Assembly: GCA_905195005.1 (NCBI GenBank)
Contig: CAJJUC010000036.1
Coordinates: 1-16,243, forward strand
Direction of reading: 5' to 3'
Length of the DNA: 16,243 nt
Source of the DNA: an uncultured Eubacteriales bacterium
GTDB lineage: Bacteria > Bacillota > Clostridia > UMGS1883
Below, piece by piece: positions 1-7,206 of the stretch. The notes beneath the pieces are model-generated. The model saw only the letters and a program-made list of their open reading frames with translations. It ran no database searches and was not told the DNA's origin. How positions within the stretch are numbered: position 1 is the stretch's first letter; every line of letters starts with the position of its first letter. A program made the position numbers and the translations under genes.

Positions 1-109
1 TTCTCCTTTTCCCAAAAACCTTTGGTTTTCGGGAGCCCTGAGAGATGTACGCCGTCGGGTAATCCAAAGCTAACGCTTTGGCTCAGGTTGTTAATTCCAA
101 AGCTTTTTT
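1..109 (+). promoter_or_regulatory. 3' part of an unidentified structured RNA or attenuator
   Basis: The stretch is rich in pairing. Bases 11-20 pair with 24-33 (loop TTT, one A-C mismatch), CCTGAG 37-42 pairs with CTCAGG 82-87, and CCAAAGC 64-70 pairs with GCTTTGG 75-81 around loop TAAC. The same GCTTTGG can instead pair with a second CCAAAGC at 97-103 that is followed by six T, making a terminator. Two exclusive forms of this kind are typical of riboswitches and attenuators, but no conserved core of a known class (T-box, SAM, TPP, FMN, glycine, lysine, cobalamin) was recognised. No gene follows before the next terminator, so it may simply be the 3' end of a small RNA or a gene 3' UTR starting left of the window. 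The direction is inferred from the T-runs. Confidence 0.4.
75..109 (+). terminator. intrinsic terminator alternative to hairpin 64-81
   Basis: GCTTTGG at 75-81 pairs with CCAAAGC at 97-103 and is followed directly by TTTTTT at 104-109. The 15-base loop is long. The 5' arm is shared with the hairpin at 64-81, so the two cannot form together. Confidence 0.45.
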
Positions 110-131
110 CCTATCCCCCCGAAAGAGCAGT

Positions 132-176
132 GGCTGTTTAAAAAGTCAATTGACTTTTTAAACAGCCTATTTTTTC
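132..176 (+). terminator. 36-bp perfect palindrome with T-run
   Basis: Bases 132-149 are the exact reverse complement of 150-167 and are followed by TATTTTTTC. The T-run lies only on the plus-strand side, so it should stop transcription arriving from the left and shield the glnA promoter. The outer part of each arm, GGCTGTTTAAA, recurs in the terminator at 16127-16158. Confidence 0.75.
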
Positions 177-195
177 ATGAAAAACGTTATTTCCG

Positions 196-224
196 CACGG
201 TTTAGCAAAATCGCCGTGTTTTTT
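196..224 (+). terminator. weak hairpin plus T6 upstream of the glnA promoter
   Basis: CACGG at 196-200 pairs with CCGTG at 214-218, followed by six T. The stem is only 5 bp with a 13-base loop, so it is a weaker terminator than the one before it and could be fortuitous. Confidence 0.3.
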
Positions 225-235
225 CGGCAAAAGCG

Positions 236-264
236 TTGACAATCCGCGGAATAATTGATATAAT
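236..264 (+). promoter_or_regulatory. sigma-A-type promoter of the glnA operon
   Basis: Consensus -35 TTGACA at 236-241 and consensus -10 TATAAT at 259-264 are separated by exactly 17 bases. Transcription should start near 271, giving a leader of roughly 60 nt before the glnA start. It is the only strong promoter seen for the six-gene plus-strand operon. Confidence 0.85.
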
Positions 265-271
265 ACTGCGT

Positions 272-312
272 GGACGATGGCGTTCATCCTTGTGAGGCTG
301 AACGCCCTTTTT
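272..312 (+). promoter_or_regulatory. glnA leader with two exclusive hairpins (putative attenuator)
   Basis: GGCGTTCA at 279-286 pairs perfectly with TGAACGCC at 299-306. An inner CCT/AGG pair closes a TGTG loop, and CTTTTTG follows, so the shape is terminator-like. An alternative hairpin pairs 272-277 with 284-289 (one C-A mismatch) around a six-base loop TGGCGT and uses the same 5' arm. ANTAR proteins such as EutV, NasR and NitR act by choosing between such structures, and an ANTAR gene lies second in this operon. However, the loop lacks the A1/G4 bases known for ANTAR targets, so the link is an inference. Confidence 0.45.
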
Positions 313-332
313 GAATGGAGGAGATATGTGCC

Positions 333-1541
333 ATGTATACGAAAAGCGATGTTCTCGATTACGTTGAGATGGAGGATGTTAAGTTTATCCGCCTTGCATT
401 TTGCGATGTGTTCGGAAAGCAGCGCAATATTTCCGTGCTGTCAAGCGAGCTCGGGCGTGCGTTTGACACGGGTATTTCGATTGACGCATCGGCAATCAGG
501 GGCTTCACAGATGAAGCGCACTCCGATCTGCTTCTGCACCCCGACCCCTCCACTCTGACAGTTATTCCGTGGCGCCCGACGCATTGCAGAGTTGCGAGAA
601 TGTTCTGCGACATTACATATCCCGACGGAACACCCTATGAAAAGGATTCGCGGCATATACTGCGCACCGCGGAAAAAGCGGCGGAAAAGCTCGGAATCAA
701 TTGCCTTTTCGGTTCGGAATTTGAATTTTATCTTTTCAAAACCGATGAGTACGGCAACACAACTGACATTCCGTTTGACAATGCCGGATATATGGACATT
801 GCGCCCGAGGATCGCGGCGAAAACGTGCGCCGCGAAATATGCCTTAATCTTGAAAGCATGGGAATCCGCCCGGAATCCTCGCATCATGAGGAAGGCCCGG
901 GGCAAAATGAGATTGACTTCCGCTTTGCCTCCCCTCTTGCCGCAGCGGACAACGCCGTAACCTTCCGTTCGGTTGTAAAAACGGCAGCGCTCCGAAACGG
1001 AGTCACGGCTTCATTTATGCCGAAGCCGATTAAGGATAAGCCGGGGAGCGGAATGCACATTAATATTTCCGTGAAAGGGACTGAAGAAAAAGCGGAGGAA
1101 TACTTCATGGCAGGCGTTATGAAGCATATCCGTGAGATAACGGCTTTTCTCAATCCGATGAAAAGCTCTTATGACAGATTCGGCGAGCACAAAGCGCCGA
1201 AGTATGTTTCATGGTCGCGCGAGAACCGCTCGCAGCTTATACGCATTCCGGCGGCGGACGGCGAATACAGACGCTTTGAGCTGCGTTCGCCCGATCCGAG
1301 CGCGAATGTTTATCTGGCATATGCGCTGCTGCTTTACTCGGGAATTGACGGAATCAGGAGCAGGATTGCGCTTCCGGAGCCGTGCGACATGAATCTTTTC
1401 AGTGCGCCCGAAAGCGTGACGGATAAGCTTGAAAGGCTGCCGCAGTCGCTTGACGAGGCTGTCAAGCTTGCGCTTGACAGCGGCTTTGTGAGCGGCATAA
1501 TTCCGAAATCGATAACCGAGTGCATTGCGGAAAACGAGTGA
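333..1541 (+). CDS. glnA: glutamine synthetase, type I-like
   Basis: The 402-residue enzyme makes glutamine from glutamate, ammonia and ATP in the cytoplasm. GS signatures are in order: GSEFEFYLF (127-135, metal-binding Glu), EGPGQNEIDF (187-196), GSGMHINIS (238-246, active-site His), NRSQLIRIP (298-306) and RFELRSPDPSANVYLAYA (314-331). The start at 333 is chosen because GGAGGAG at 317-323 lies 9 bases before it; the in-frame ATG at 315 overlaps that ribosome binding site. The protein ends soon after the motif SLDEAV, so the last few dozen residues found in B. subtilis and E. coli GlnA (including the E. coli adenylylation region) are missing. Covalent control of the enterobacterial type is therefore unlikely. 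It heads a six-gene operon and is 14 bases from the ANTAR gene, the same pairing as clostridial glnA-nitR. Confidence 0.93.
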   Translation: MYTKSDVLDYVEMEDVKFIRLAFCDVFGKQRNISVLSSELGRAFDTGISIDASAIRGFTDEAHSDLLLHPDPSTLTVIPWRPTHCRVARMFCDITYPDGTPYEKDSRHILRTAEKAAEKLGINCLFGSEFEFYLFKTDEYGNTTDIPFDNAGYMDIAPEDRGENVRREICLNLESMGIRPESSHHEEGPGQNEIDFRFASPLAAADNAVTFRSVVKTAALRNGVTASFMPKPIKDKPGSGMHINISVKGTEEKAEEYFMAGVMKHIREITAFLNPMKSSYDRFGEHKAPKYVSWSRENRSQLIRIPAADGEYRRFELRSPDPSANVYLAYALLLYSGIDGIRSRIALPEPCDMNLFSAPESVTDKLERLPQSLDEAVKLALDSGFVSGIIPKSITECIAENE

Positions 1542-1555
1542 GAGGGGCATTGCTT

Positions 1556-2143
1556 ATGATCAGCGAAAGGCATCCCGTAAGCATACTTGTTGTTTCCTCT
1601 GCGGCAAAAAGCCGCGACTTTTTCAGCGATACCTTTTCCGCAGCAAGCTCGGATGAAATATTTTTTGCTCAGAATGCCGGTGAAGCGCGGCGGTTTCTCA
1701 GCCGCGAGGCTGTGGACATTGTGCTTATCAACGCGCCGCTGACCGACGATTCCGGTCCGCACCTTGCAATGGACATTGCACAGGACGCGGAAACGGGCGT
1801 TATCCTGCTTGTGAAAAACGAGCTTTACGAGCAGGCGGCTTATCAGGTGGAGGATTACGGAATTTATACCGTGTCAAAGCCGACAAGCAGACAGATAATT
1901 ATTCAGACGGCGCGGCTTGTGGCGGCAACCCGTATGCGGCTTCGGAAATACGAAAAGAAAACCGCGTCGCTTCAGGCAAAAATGGAGGAAATACGGATTG
2001 TAAACCATGCGAAATGGGTTCTTATAAGAAATCTCGGACTGTCGGAGGACAGTGCGCATAAAACCATAGAAAAACAGGCGATGAATACCCGCTCCAGCAA
2101 GCGCGAGGTTGCGGAGCAGATTATAAAAACATATCAGAATTAG
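1556..2143 (+). CDS. ANTAR-domain RNA-binding regulator with degenerate receiver (NitR/NasT-like)
   Basis: The protein has 195 residues. Residues 8-120 have a receiver-like pattern, then a short coiled linker leads to an ANTAR domain at about 136-192 (three helices; AKWVLIRNLGLSEDSAHKTI, then QAMNTRSSKREVAEQII). ANTAR proteins bind paired RNA hairpins and prevent termination. The receiver looks unphosphorylatable: the acceptor Asp position reads Asn59 (LINAPL), the acidic pair reads Ser14-Ser15, while the conserved Lys (108, VSKP) remains. Control may therefore be by protein partner or ligand. The start at 1556 is preferred over the in-frame GTG at 1520 because GAGAGGGG lies about 9 bases upstream and 1520 lies inside glnA. 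In Clostridium saccharobutylicum the equivalent NitR beside glnA regulates nitrogen genes; a role on this operon's own leader is inferred. Confidence 0.88.
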   Translation: MISERHPVSILVVSSAAKSRDFFSDTFSAASSDEIFFAQNAGEARRFLSREAVDIVLINAPLTDDSGPHLAMDIAQDAETGVILLVKNELYEQAAYQVEDYGIYTVSKPTSRQIIIQTARLVAATRMRLRKYEKKTASLQAKMEEIRIVNHAKWVLIRNLGLSEDSAHKTIEKQAMNTRSSKREVAEQIIKTYQN

Positions 2144-2155
2144 GGAGTGAATGGG

Positions 2156-3766
2156 ATGACTAAATATATCTTTGTTACCGGCGGCGTTGTATCGGGGCTC
2201 GGGAAAGGCATAACGGCGGCGTCATTGGGCAGGCTGCTTAAGGCGCGCGGACTTAAGGTTGCGGCGCAGAAGCTTGACCCTTACATAAACGTAGATCCCG
2301 GCACAATGAGTCCGTATCAGCACGGCGAGGTTTATGTTACGGAGGACGGTGCGGAAACCGACCTTGACCTTGGGCACTATGAAAGGTTTATTGACGAAAA
2401 CCTCAACAAATTTTCAAATCTTACAACGGGAAAGGTATATTCAAACGTTATCAACAAGGAACGCCGCGGAGAATATCTCGGCAGCACCGTTCAGACCATT
2501 CCTCACATAACAAATGAAATAAAAGAATTTATATACAACGTCGGCAAGAAAAGTGACGCGGATGTTGTTATCACCGAAATCGGCGGCACCACGGGTGACA
2601 TTGAAAGCCAGCCGTTCCTCGAAGCTATCCGTCAGGTCGGTCACGAGGTCGGCGCGGGAAACGCGGTTTATATCCATGTCACGCTCGTGCCCTATCTCCG
2701 CGCTTCGGGCGAGCATAAGTCAAAGCCCACGCAGCACTCTGTCAAGGAGCTTCAGGGAATGGGAGTTACGCCGAACATCATCGTTCTGCGCTGCGATGAG
2801 CATATTGAGGATAAGAGCATATTCGAAAAAATTGCTCATTTCTGCAATGTTGAGCCGGACTGCGTTATCGAAAACGTGACTATTCCCGTACTGTACGAAG
2901 CTCCGCTCATGCTTGAGGAATCGGGATTTTCCGACATTGTGTGCCGCAAGCTCAATATTGACGCAAAGCGCGGCGATCTCGGCGAGTGGGAGGAGCTTAT
3001 AAAGAAAATCAACAGCCGCACAAAATCGGTTTGCATCGCGCTTGTCGGCAAATATGTGCAGCTGCACGACGCATATCTGTCGGTTGCCGAAGCGCTGCGC
3101 CATGCAGGCTATGAATACGGAACAAAAATCGATATTGACTGGATTGATTCCGAAACCATTACCGAAGATAATTACCGTGATTTGCTTTCGTCGGCAGACG
3201 GCATACTCATTCCCGGCGGCTTCGGCAACCGCGGAATCGAGGGAAAAATCCTTGCCGCAAAATATGCGCGCGAGAACAAGATTCCGTACCTTGGAATATG
3301 TCTCGGTATGCAAATCGCCGTTATTGAATATGCAAGAAACGTTCTGAAACTCAAGGACGCAAACTCGCGCGAGTTTGACGAGCTCAGCCGCAACAAGGTT
3401 ATTGACTTCATGCCCGGACAGAACGATGAGATAGACAAGGGCGGCACGCTCCGCCTCGGAAGCTATCCGTGCCACATTGCAAGCGGCACATTTATGGACG
3501 AGTGCTATCACTCAACAATCATTAACGAACGCCACCGCCACCGCTATGAGTTCAACAACGAGTACCGCGACGAGCTGAGCAAGGCAGGGCTGATTATCAG
3601 CGGGACATCTCCGGACGGCAGACTTGTTGAAACCGTTGAAATAGCCGACAGCCCGTTCTTTGTGGGCGTTCAGTTCCACCCCGAATTCAAAAGCCGCCCG
3701 AACCGTCCGCATCCGCTTTTCCTCGGACTTATCCGCGCGGCGCTTGAACATAAAGAAAGCAAGTAA
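2156..3766 (+). CDS. pyrG: CTP synthase (glutamine hydrolysing)
   Basis: The 536-residue protein has the usual PyrG length. It aminates UTP to CTP using ATP and glutamine, in the cytoplasm. The synthetase domain opens with the P-loop-type GGVVSGLGKG (9-18) and KLDPYINVDPGTMSP. The C-terminal class I glutamine amidotransferase domain carries the nucleophile Cys382 in GICLGMQ and the His508/Glu510 pair in FHPEF. An ATG at 2156 is chosen, 8-9 bases after GGGAG; the in-frame GTG at 2147 overlaps that site. It follows the ANTAR stop by 12 bases and uses the glutamine that GlnA makes, which fits a common nitrogen-responsive unit. No truncation or frame break is seen. Confidence 0.97.
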   Translation: MTKYIFVTGGVVSGLGKGITAASLGRLLKARGLKVAAQKLDPYINVDPGTMSPYQHGEVYVTEDGAETDLDLGHYERFIDENLNKFSNLTTGKVYSNVINKERRGEYLGSTVQTIPHITNEIKEFIYNVGKKSDADVVITEIGGTTGDIESQPFLEAIRQVGHEVGAGNAVYIHVTLVPYLRASGEHKSKPTQHSVKELQGMGVTPNIIVLRCDEHIEDKSIFEKIAHFCNVEPDCVIENVTIPVLYEAPLMLEESGFSDIVCRKLNIDAKRGDLGEWEELIKKINSRTKSVCIALVGKYVQLHDAYLSVAEALRHAGYEYGTKIDIDWIDSETITEDNYRDLLSSADGILIPGGFGNRGIEGKILAAKYARENKIPYLGICLGMQIAVIEYARNVLKLKDANSREFDELSRNKVIDFMPGQNDEIDKGGTLRLGSYPCHIASGTFMDECYHSTIINERHRHRYEFNNEYRDELSKAGLIISGTSPDGRLVETVEIADSPFFVGVQFHPEFKSRPNRPHPLFLGLIRAALEHKESK

Positions 3767-3785
3767 ATTTGAAAGGATGATATAA

Positions 3786-5060
3786 ATGTTAACTGCAATT
3801 GTCGGAATTAACTGGGGCGATGAAGGTAAGGGAAGAATGGTTGACCTTCTCAGCGAAAAGTATGACGTTGTTGCGCGATATCAGGGCGGCAACAATGCCG
3901 GGCACACCGTTATAAACGAAAAGGGGAAATTCGTGCTTAATCTGCTTCCTTCGGGAATACTGCGCGGCGACACCGTGAACGTTATGGGTCCGGGAATGGT
4001 AATTGACCTTGAGCATCTTTTCGGCGAGGTTCAGCGCCTGCGCGATGGCGGCATTGAAATCACGCCCGCTCACCTTAAAATCAGCGACCGCGCAACAATC
4101 TGCATGCCTTATCACAAGCTGCTTGACTGCCTTGAGGAGGATCGCCTTGGCGATGCAAAATTCGGCTCGACAAGGCGCGGAATCTCACCCGTGTATTCCG
4201 ACAAATATATGAAAAAGGCATTCAGAATGGGCGACCTTCTTCAGATGGACGAGGTTAAGGCAAAGCTCCCGTCCGTTGTGGAGTGGAAAAACCTGACCGT
4301 GTGCGGCGGCTACAAGCATGAACCGATCACGGCTGAAGCAATGTACGAATGGCTTGAAAAATACGGACTTCCGTTCAAGGATTATATCTGCGACACAACT
4401 CAGTACCTTAAAAAGGCGGATGATGAGGGCAAATCGATAATGTTTGAAGCACAGCTCGGCGCTCTGCGCGACATTGATTTCGGTATATACCCCTACACAT
4501 CGGCTTCATCCACGATTGCCGCATATGCTCCCATCGGCAGCGGTATCCCGTTTAAAAAGCTCAGCAAAACCATCGGTATTATGAAAGCATATTCCACATG
4601 CGTCGGCGAAGGTCCTTTCACCTGCGAGCTGTTCGGCGATGAAGCTGACAGGCTCAGAGAAGCCGGCGGAGAGTTCGGCGCGGCAACAGGCAGACCGAGA
4701 AGAGTCGGCGGTTTTGATATTCCGGCTTCAAAGTACGGTGTGCTGATGCAGGGCGCGGACGAAATCGCGCTTACAAAGCTCGATGTGCTTTCGTATCTCG
4801 ATAAAATTCCCGTTTGTGTAAAATACGATGTTGCCGGCGAGCTTACGGACATTTTTCCGTCCGGGGAGGCGCTTAAGAACGCAAAGCCCGTTTACGAATA
4901 TGTTGACGGCTGGAAGTGTGATATTTCGGGCTGCCGCACGTTTGACGAGCTTCCCGAAAACGCAAAGAAATACATTCTCTATATTCAGAAAATGACAGAC
5001 TGCAAGATCAAGTATGTTTCTGTCGGCGCAAAGCGTGAAGAATATCTTGTTATGGAATAA
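3786..5060 (+). CDS. purA: adenylosuccinate synthetase, divergent clade
   Basis: The 424-residue enzyme joins aspartate to IMP with GTP, the first step from IMP to AMP. Seen are the N-terminal GINWGDEGKGR (7-17, catalytic Asp12), NNAGHTV with catalytic His40, GSTRRGISPVY, and the GTP/aspartate region ATGRPRRVGGFD. Several signature positions differ from the common enzyme: Asn replaces Gln before WGDEGKG, Arg replaces the following Lys, and the usual GAQG...TYPFVTSSN block reads AQLG...IYPYTSASS. Catalytic residues are kept, so activity is expected. AAGGATG about 9 bases upstream supports the ATG. It lies 19 bases after pyrG and 14 before dapF in the same operon. Confidence 0.95.
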   Translation: MLTAIVGINWGDEGKGRMVDLLSEKYDVVARYQGGNNAGHTVINEKGKFVLNLLPSGILRGDTVNVMGPGMVIDLEHLFGEVQRLRDGGIEITPAHLKISDRATICMPYHKLLDCLEEDRLGDAKFGSTRRGISPVYSDKYMKKAFRMGDLLQMDEVKAKLPSVVEWKNLTVCGGYKHEPITAEAMYEWLEKYGLPFKDYICDTTQYLKKADDEGKSIMFEAQLGALRDIDFGIYPYTSASSTIAAYAPIGSGIPFKKLSKTIGIMKAYSTCVGEGPFTCELFGDEADRLREAGGEFGAATGRPRRVGGFDIPASKYGVLMQGADEIALTKLDVLSYLDKIPVCVKYDVAGELTDIFPSGEALKNAKPVYEYVDGWKCDISGCRTFDELPENAKKYILYIQKMTDCKIKYVSVGAKREEYLVME

Positions 5061-5074
5061 GGGGCGATTTTCCT

Positions 5075-5914
5075 ATGAAGCTGAATTTCACCAAAATGCA
5101 CGGCTGCGGAAATGATTACATCTACTTCGACTGCTTTGAGCATATGCCGGAGGATCCCGGCGCTCTCTCGGTTAAGCTTTCCGACCGTCATTTCAGCGTC
5201 GGCGGCGACGGCATTGTTCTTATATGCCCGTCCGGCTGCGCCGACGCGAAAATGCGCATGTTCAATATTGACGGCAGCGAGGGCAAAATGTGCGGCAATG
5301 CAATCCGCTGCGTTGGGAAATATCTGCATGATATACGCGGCGTTGATAAAACAACGCTCACAATCGAAACGCTCAGCGGAATCAAAAAGCTTGAGCTGAC
5401 GGTTAAGGACGGAAAAACAGAATCCGTTTCGGTTAATATGGGCGCGCCGATTCTGGAGGGGGAGAAAATCCCGACAACCTTTAAAGGAGAAACGGTTGTC
5501 GCGCAGCCGCTTGAGGTCTGCGGAAAGGTCTACAGCGTGACATGCGTTTCCATGGGCAATCCGCACTGCATTGTGTTCACGGACGAAGTTCGGAAGCTTC
5601 CGCTTGAAAAAATCGGACCGGAATTTGAAAATAACGGCGCGTTTCCGCAAAGGGTAAACACGGAGTTTGTGAGAGTTATCGATAAAAACACGCTTGAAAT
5701 GCGCGTTTGGGAGCGCGGCAGCGGTGAAACGCTTGCCTGCGGAACAGGCGCGTGCGCAAGCGTTGTGGCAGCTGTTTTAAACGGCTTCTGCGATAAAGGC
5801 AGCGAGGTTTGCGTTAAGCTCATCGGCGGCGAGCTTAACATAACATATTATGATGACAGAGTAATAATGCGCGGCGGCGCGGAGGTTGCGTTTACGGGCG
5901 CCGTTGAAGTGTGA
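5075..5914 (+). CDS. dapF: diaminopimelate epimerase
   Basis: The protein has 279 residues, a normal DapF length. It interconverts LL- and meso-diaminopimelate, the precursor of lysine and of the peptidoglycan cross-link, without a cofactor and by a two-cysteine mechanism. The two catalytic cysteines are visible: Cys73 in KMCGNAIRC and Cys222 in LACGTGACAS. HGCGNDY near the N-terminus and GNPHC (161-165) are also family motifs. AAGGGG at 5059-5064 precedes the ATG by about 10 bases. Its neighbour dapL makes its substrate, so the two adjacent genes form the end of the short aminotransferase pathway. Confidence 0.96.
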   Translation: MKLNFTKMHGCGNDYIYFDCFEHMPEDPGALSVKLSDRHFSVGGDGIVLICPSGCADAKMRMFNIDGSEGKMCGNAIRCVGKYLHDIRGVDKTTLTIETLSGIKKLELTVKDGKTESVSVNMGAPILEGEKIPTTFKGETVVAQPLEVCGKVYSVTCVSMGNPHCIVFTDEVRKLPLEKIGPEFENNGAFPQRVNTEFVRVIDKNTLEMRVWERGSGETLACGTGACASVVAAVLNGFCDKGSEVCVKLIGGELNITYYDDRVIMRGGAEVAFTGAVEV

Positions 5915-5926
5915 GGAGGGTGCACA

Positions 5927-7108
5927 GTGTTAAATTCAAACTACGGAAATCTTAAGGAAAGCTATCTTTTCTCTGATATAGCAAGGCGGGTAAGCGAGTT
6001 TTCGGAAAAAAATCCCGACAGAAGAATTATAAAAATGGGCATCGGCGATGTGACGCGTCCGCTCTGCAAAGCTGTTACGGAGGCACTAAAAAAAGCTTCC
6101 GATGAAATGGGCACGGCGGAGGGCTTCCACGGCTACGGACCCGAGCAGGGCTATGCGTTCCTCCGCGACGCGGTGCGCGATTACTACAAAAAATACGGGG
6201 TTTCCGTTGACAGCAACGAAATTTTCATTTCGGACGGTGCAAAAAGCGATGTCGGAAACATTCTCGACATTTTCAGCCGCAGCACAACCGTTCTTGTCCC
6301 CGATCCCGTCTACCCCGTTTACGTTGATACGAATACAATGGACGGCAGAAAAATCTCCTATATGAATGCGACGGAGCAAAACGGCTTTCTTCCGCTTCCC
6401 GAGGAAGGTATAAACGCCGATTTGATTTATCTTTGCTCGCCCAACAATCCTACGGGCGCAGTGTATAACAGGGCTCAGCTGCGCGAATGGGTCAATTTTG
6501 CAAACAGGAACGGCAGCGTTATCCTTTTCGATTCGGCTTATGAATCGTTCGTAAGCGATGAATCGCTCCCCCACTCCATTTTTGAGATTGAGGGCGCAAA
6601 AAGCTGCGCGATAGAATTTTGCTCACTTTCCAAAACTGCCGGATTCACGGGCACACGCTGCGGCTACACCGTTATCTGCGATGAGCTTGTGCGTGACGGC
6701 AAAAAGCTTTCAAAGCTGTGGCTTCGCCGGCAGACAACGAAATTCAACGGCGTTTCGTACATTGTTCAGCGCGGCGCGGAGGCAGTGTTCACCGAGGAAG
6801 GTCAGAGGCAGATTCACGAAAACATAGCGGCTTACAAAAAAAATGCCGCCCTTATGGCGGAAACGCTCACAGAGCTTTCAATTCCGTTCACCGGGGGGCT
6901 TAATTCCCCGTATATATGGATGCAGTGCCCCAACGGCATGGATTCGTGGACGTTTTTCGATTATCTGCTCAATGAAACAGGCATTGTCGGCACTCCCGGC
7001 AGCGGCTTCGGCAAAAACGGCGAGGGATTCTTCCGCCTGACGGCGTTTTCAACCTATGAAAACACAGCCGAAGCAATGAAGCTTTTAAAGCAGCTCCTGA
7101 AAAAGTAA
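5927..7108 (+). CDS. dapL: LL-diaminopimelate aminotransferase
   Basis: The 393-residue PLP-dependent fold-type I aminotransferase converts tetrahydrodipicolinate to LL-diaminopimelate in one step with glutamate as donor, bypassing the succinyl or acetyl branches. Seen are IKMGIGDVTRPL (35-46), SPNNPTGAVY (171-180) and the PLP lysine Lys236 in SLSKTAGFTGTR. The combination of this N-terminal motif with adjacent dapF supports DapL over other class I/II aminotransferases. The start is GTG at 5927, placed 6 bases after GGAGGG at 5915-5920; the stop of dapF lies 12 bases upstream. It is the last gene of the operon and is followed by a bidirectional terminator. Confidence 0.92.
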   Translation: MLNSNYGNLKESYLFSDIARRVSEFSEKNPDRRIIKMGIGDVTRPLCKAVTEALKKASDEMGTAEGFHGYGPEQGYAFLRDAVRDYYKKYGVSVDSNEIFISDGAKSDVGNILDIFSRSTTVLVPDPVYPVYVDTNTMDGRKISYMNATEQNGFLPLPEEGINADLIYLCSPNNPTGAVYNRAQLREWVNFANRNGSVILFDSAYESFVSDESLPHSIFEIEGAKSCAIEFCSLSKTAGFTGTRCGYTVICDELVRDGKKLSKLWLRRQTTKFNGVSYIVQRGAEAVFTEEGQRQIHENIAAYKKNAALMAETLTELSIPFTGGLNSPYIWMQCPNGMDSWTFFDYLLNETGIVGTPGSGFGKNGEGFFRLTAFSTYENTAEAMKLLKQLLKK

Positions 7109-7127
7109 AAACCGTACTGTAACAAAA

Positions 7128-7178
7128 AACAGGGCATATCGGTCAATCCGCGCAACGGATTTTCCGATATGCTCTGTT
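7128..7178. terminator. bidirectional terminator between dapL and the SCP2 gene
   Basis: A 15-bp stem (7128-7142 with 7164-7178, one G-T pair) is topped by an inner ATCCG/CGGAT hairpin at 7146-7160. It is followed by a T-rich tract on the plus strand and by six T on the minus strand. It lies between the two convergent stops and can serve both genes. Confidence 0.75.
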
Positions 7179-7206
7179 CTTTCTTCAAGCTTATATTGCG
7201 GCAAAA

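Noticed and set aside
1..109. 6S RNA, cobalamin, c-di-AMP or glycine riboswitch
   Set aside because: Short look-alike stretches exist on one or other strand (CTGAGAGATGT, GGGTAATCC, CTCTCAGG), but none comes with the rest of the required conserved core.
271..312. Glutamine (glnA-type) or fluoride riboswitch
   Set aside because: CGTTCATCC and GACGATG resemble pieces of these motifs, but the conserved second halves (GGACGGAAGTAGG; AAAC plus GCTGATGGC region) are absent and the leader is too short.
315..332. Upstream in-frame ATG for glnA
   Set aside because: It overlaps the GGAGGAG ribosome binding site and has none of its own; ATG 333 has ideal spacing.
277..558. ORF of 93 codons starting in the glnA leader, as a possible leader peptide
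   Set aside because: No ribosome binding site, start only about 6 bases after the predicted transcript start, runs deep into glnA out of frame, no family features.
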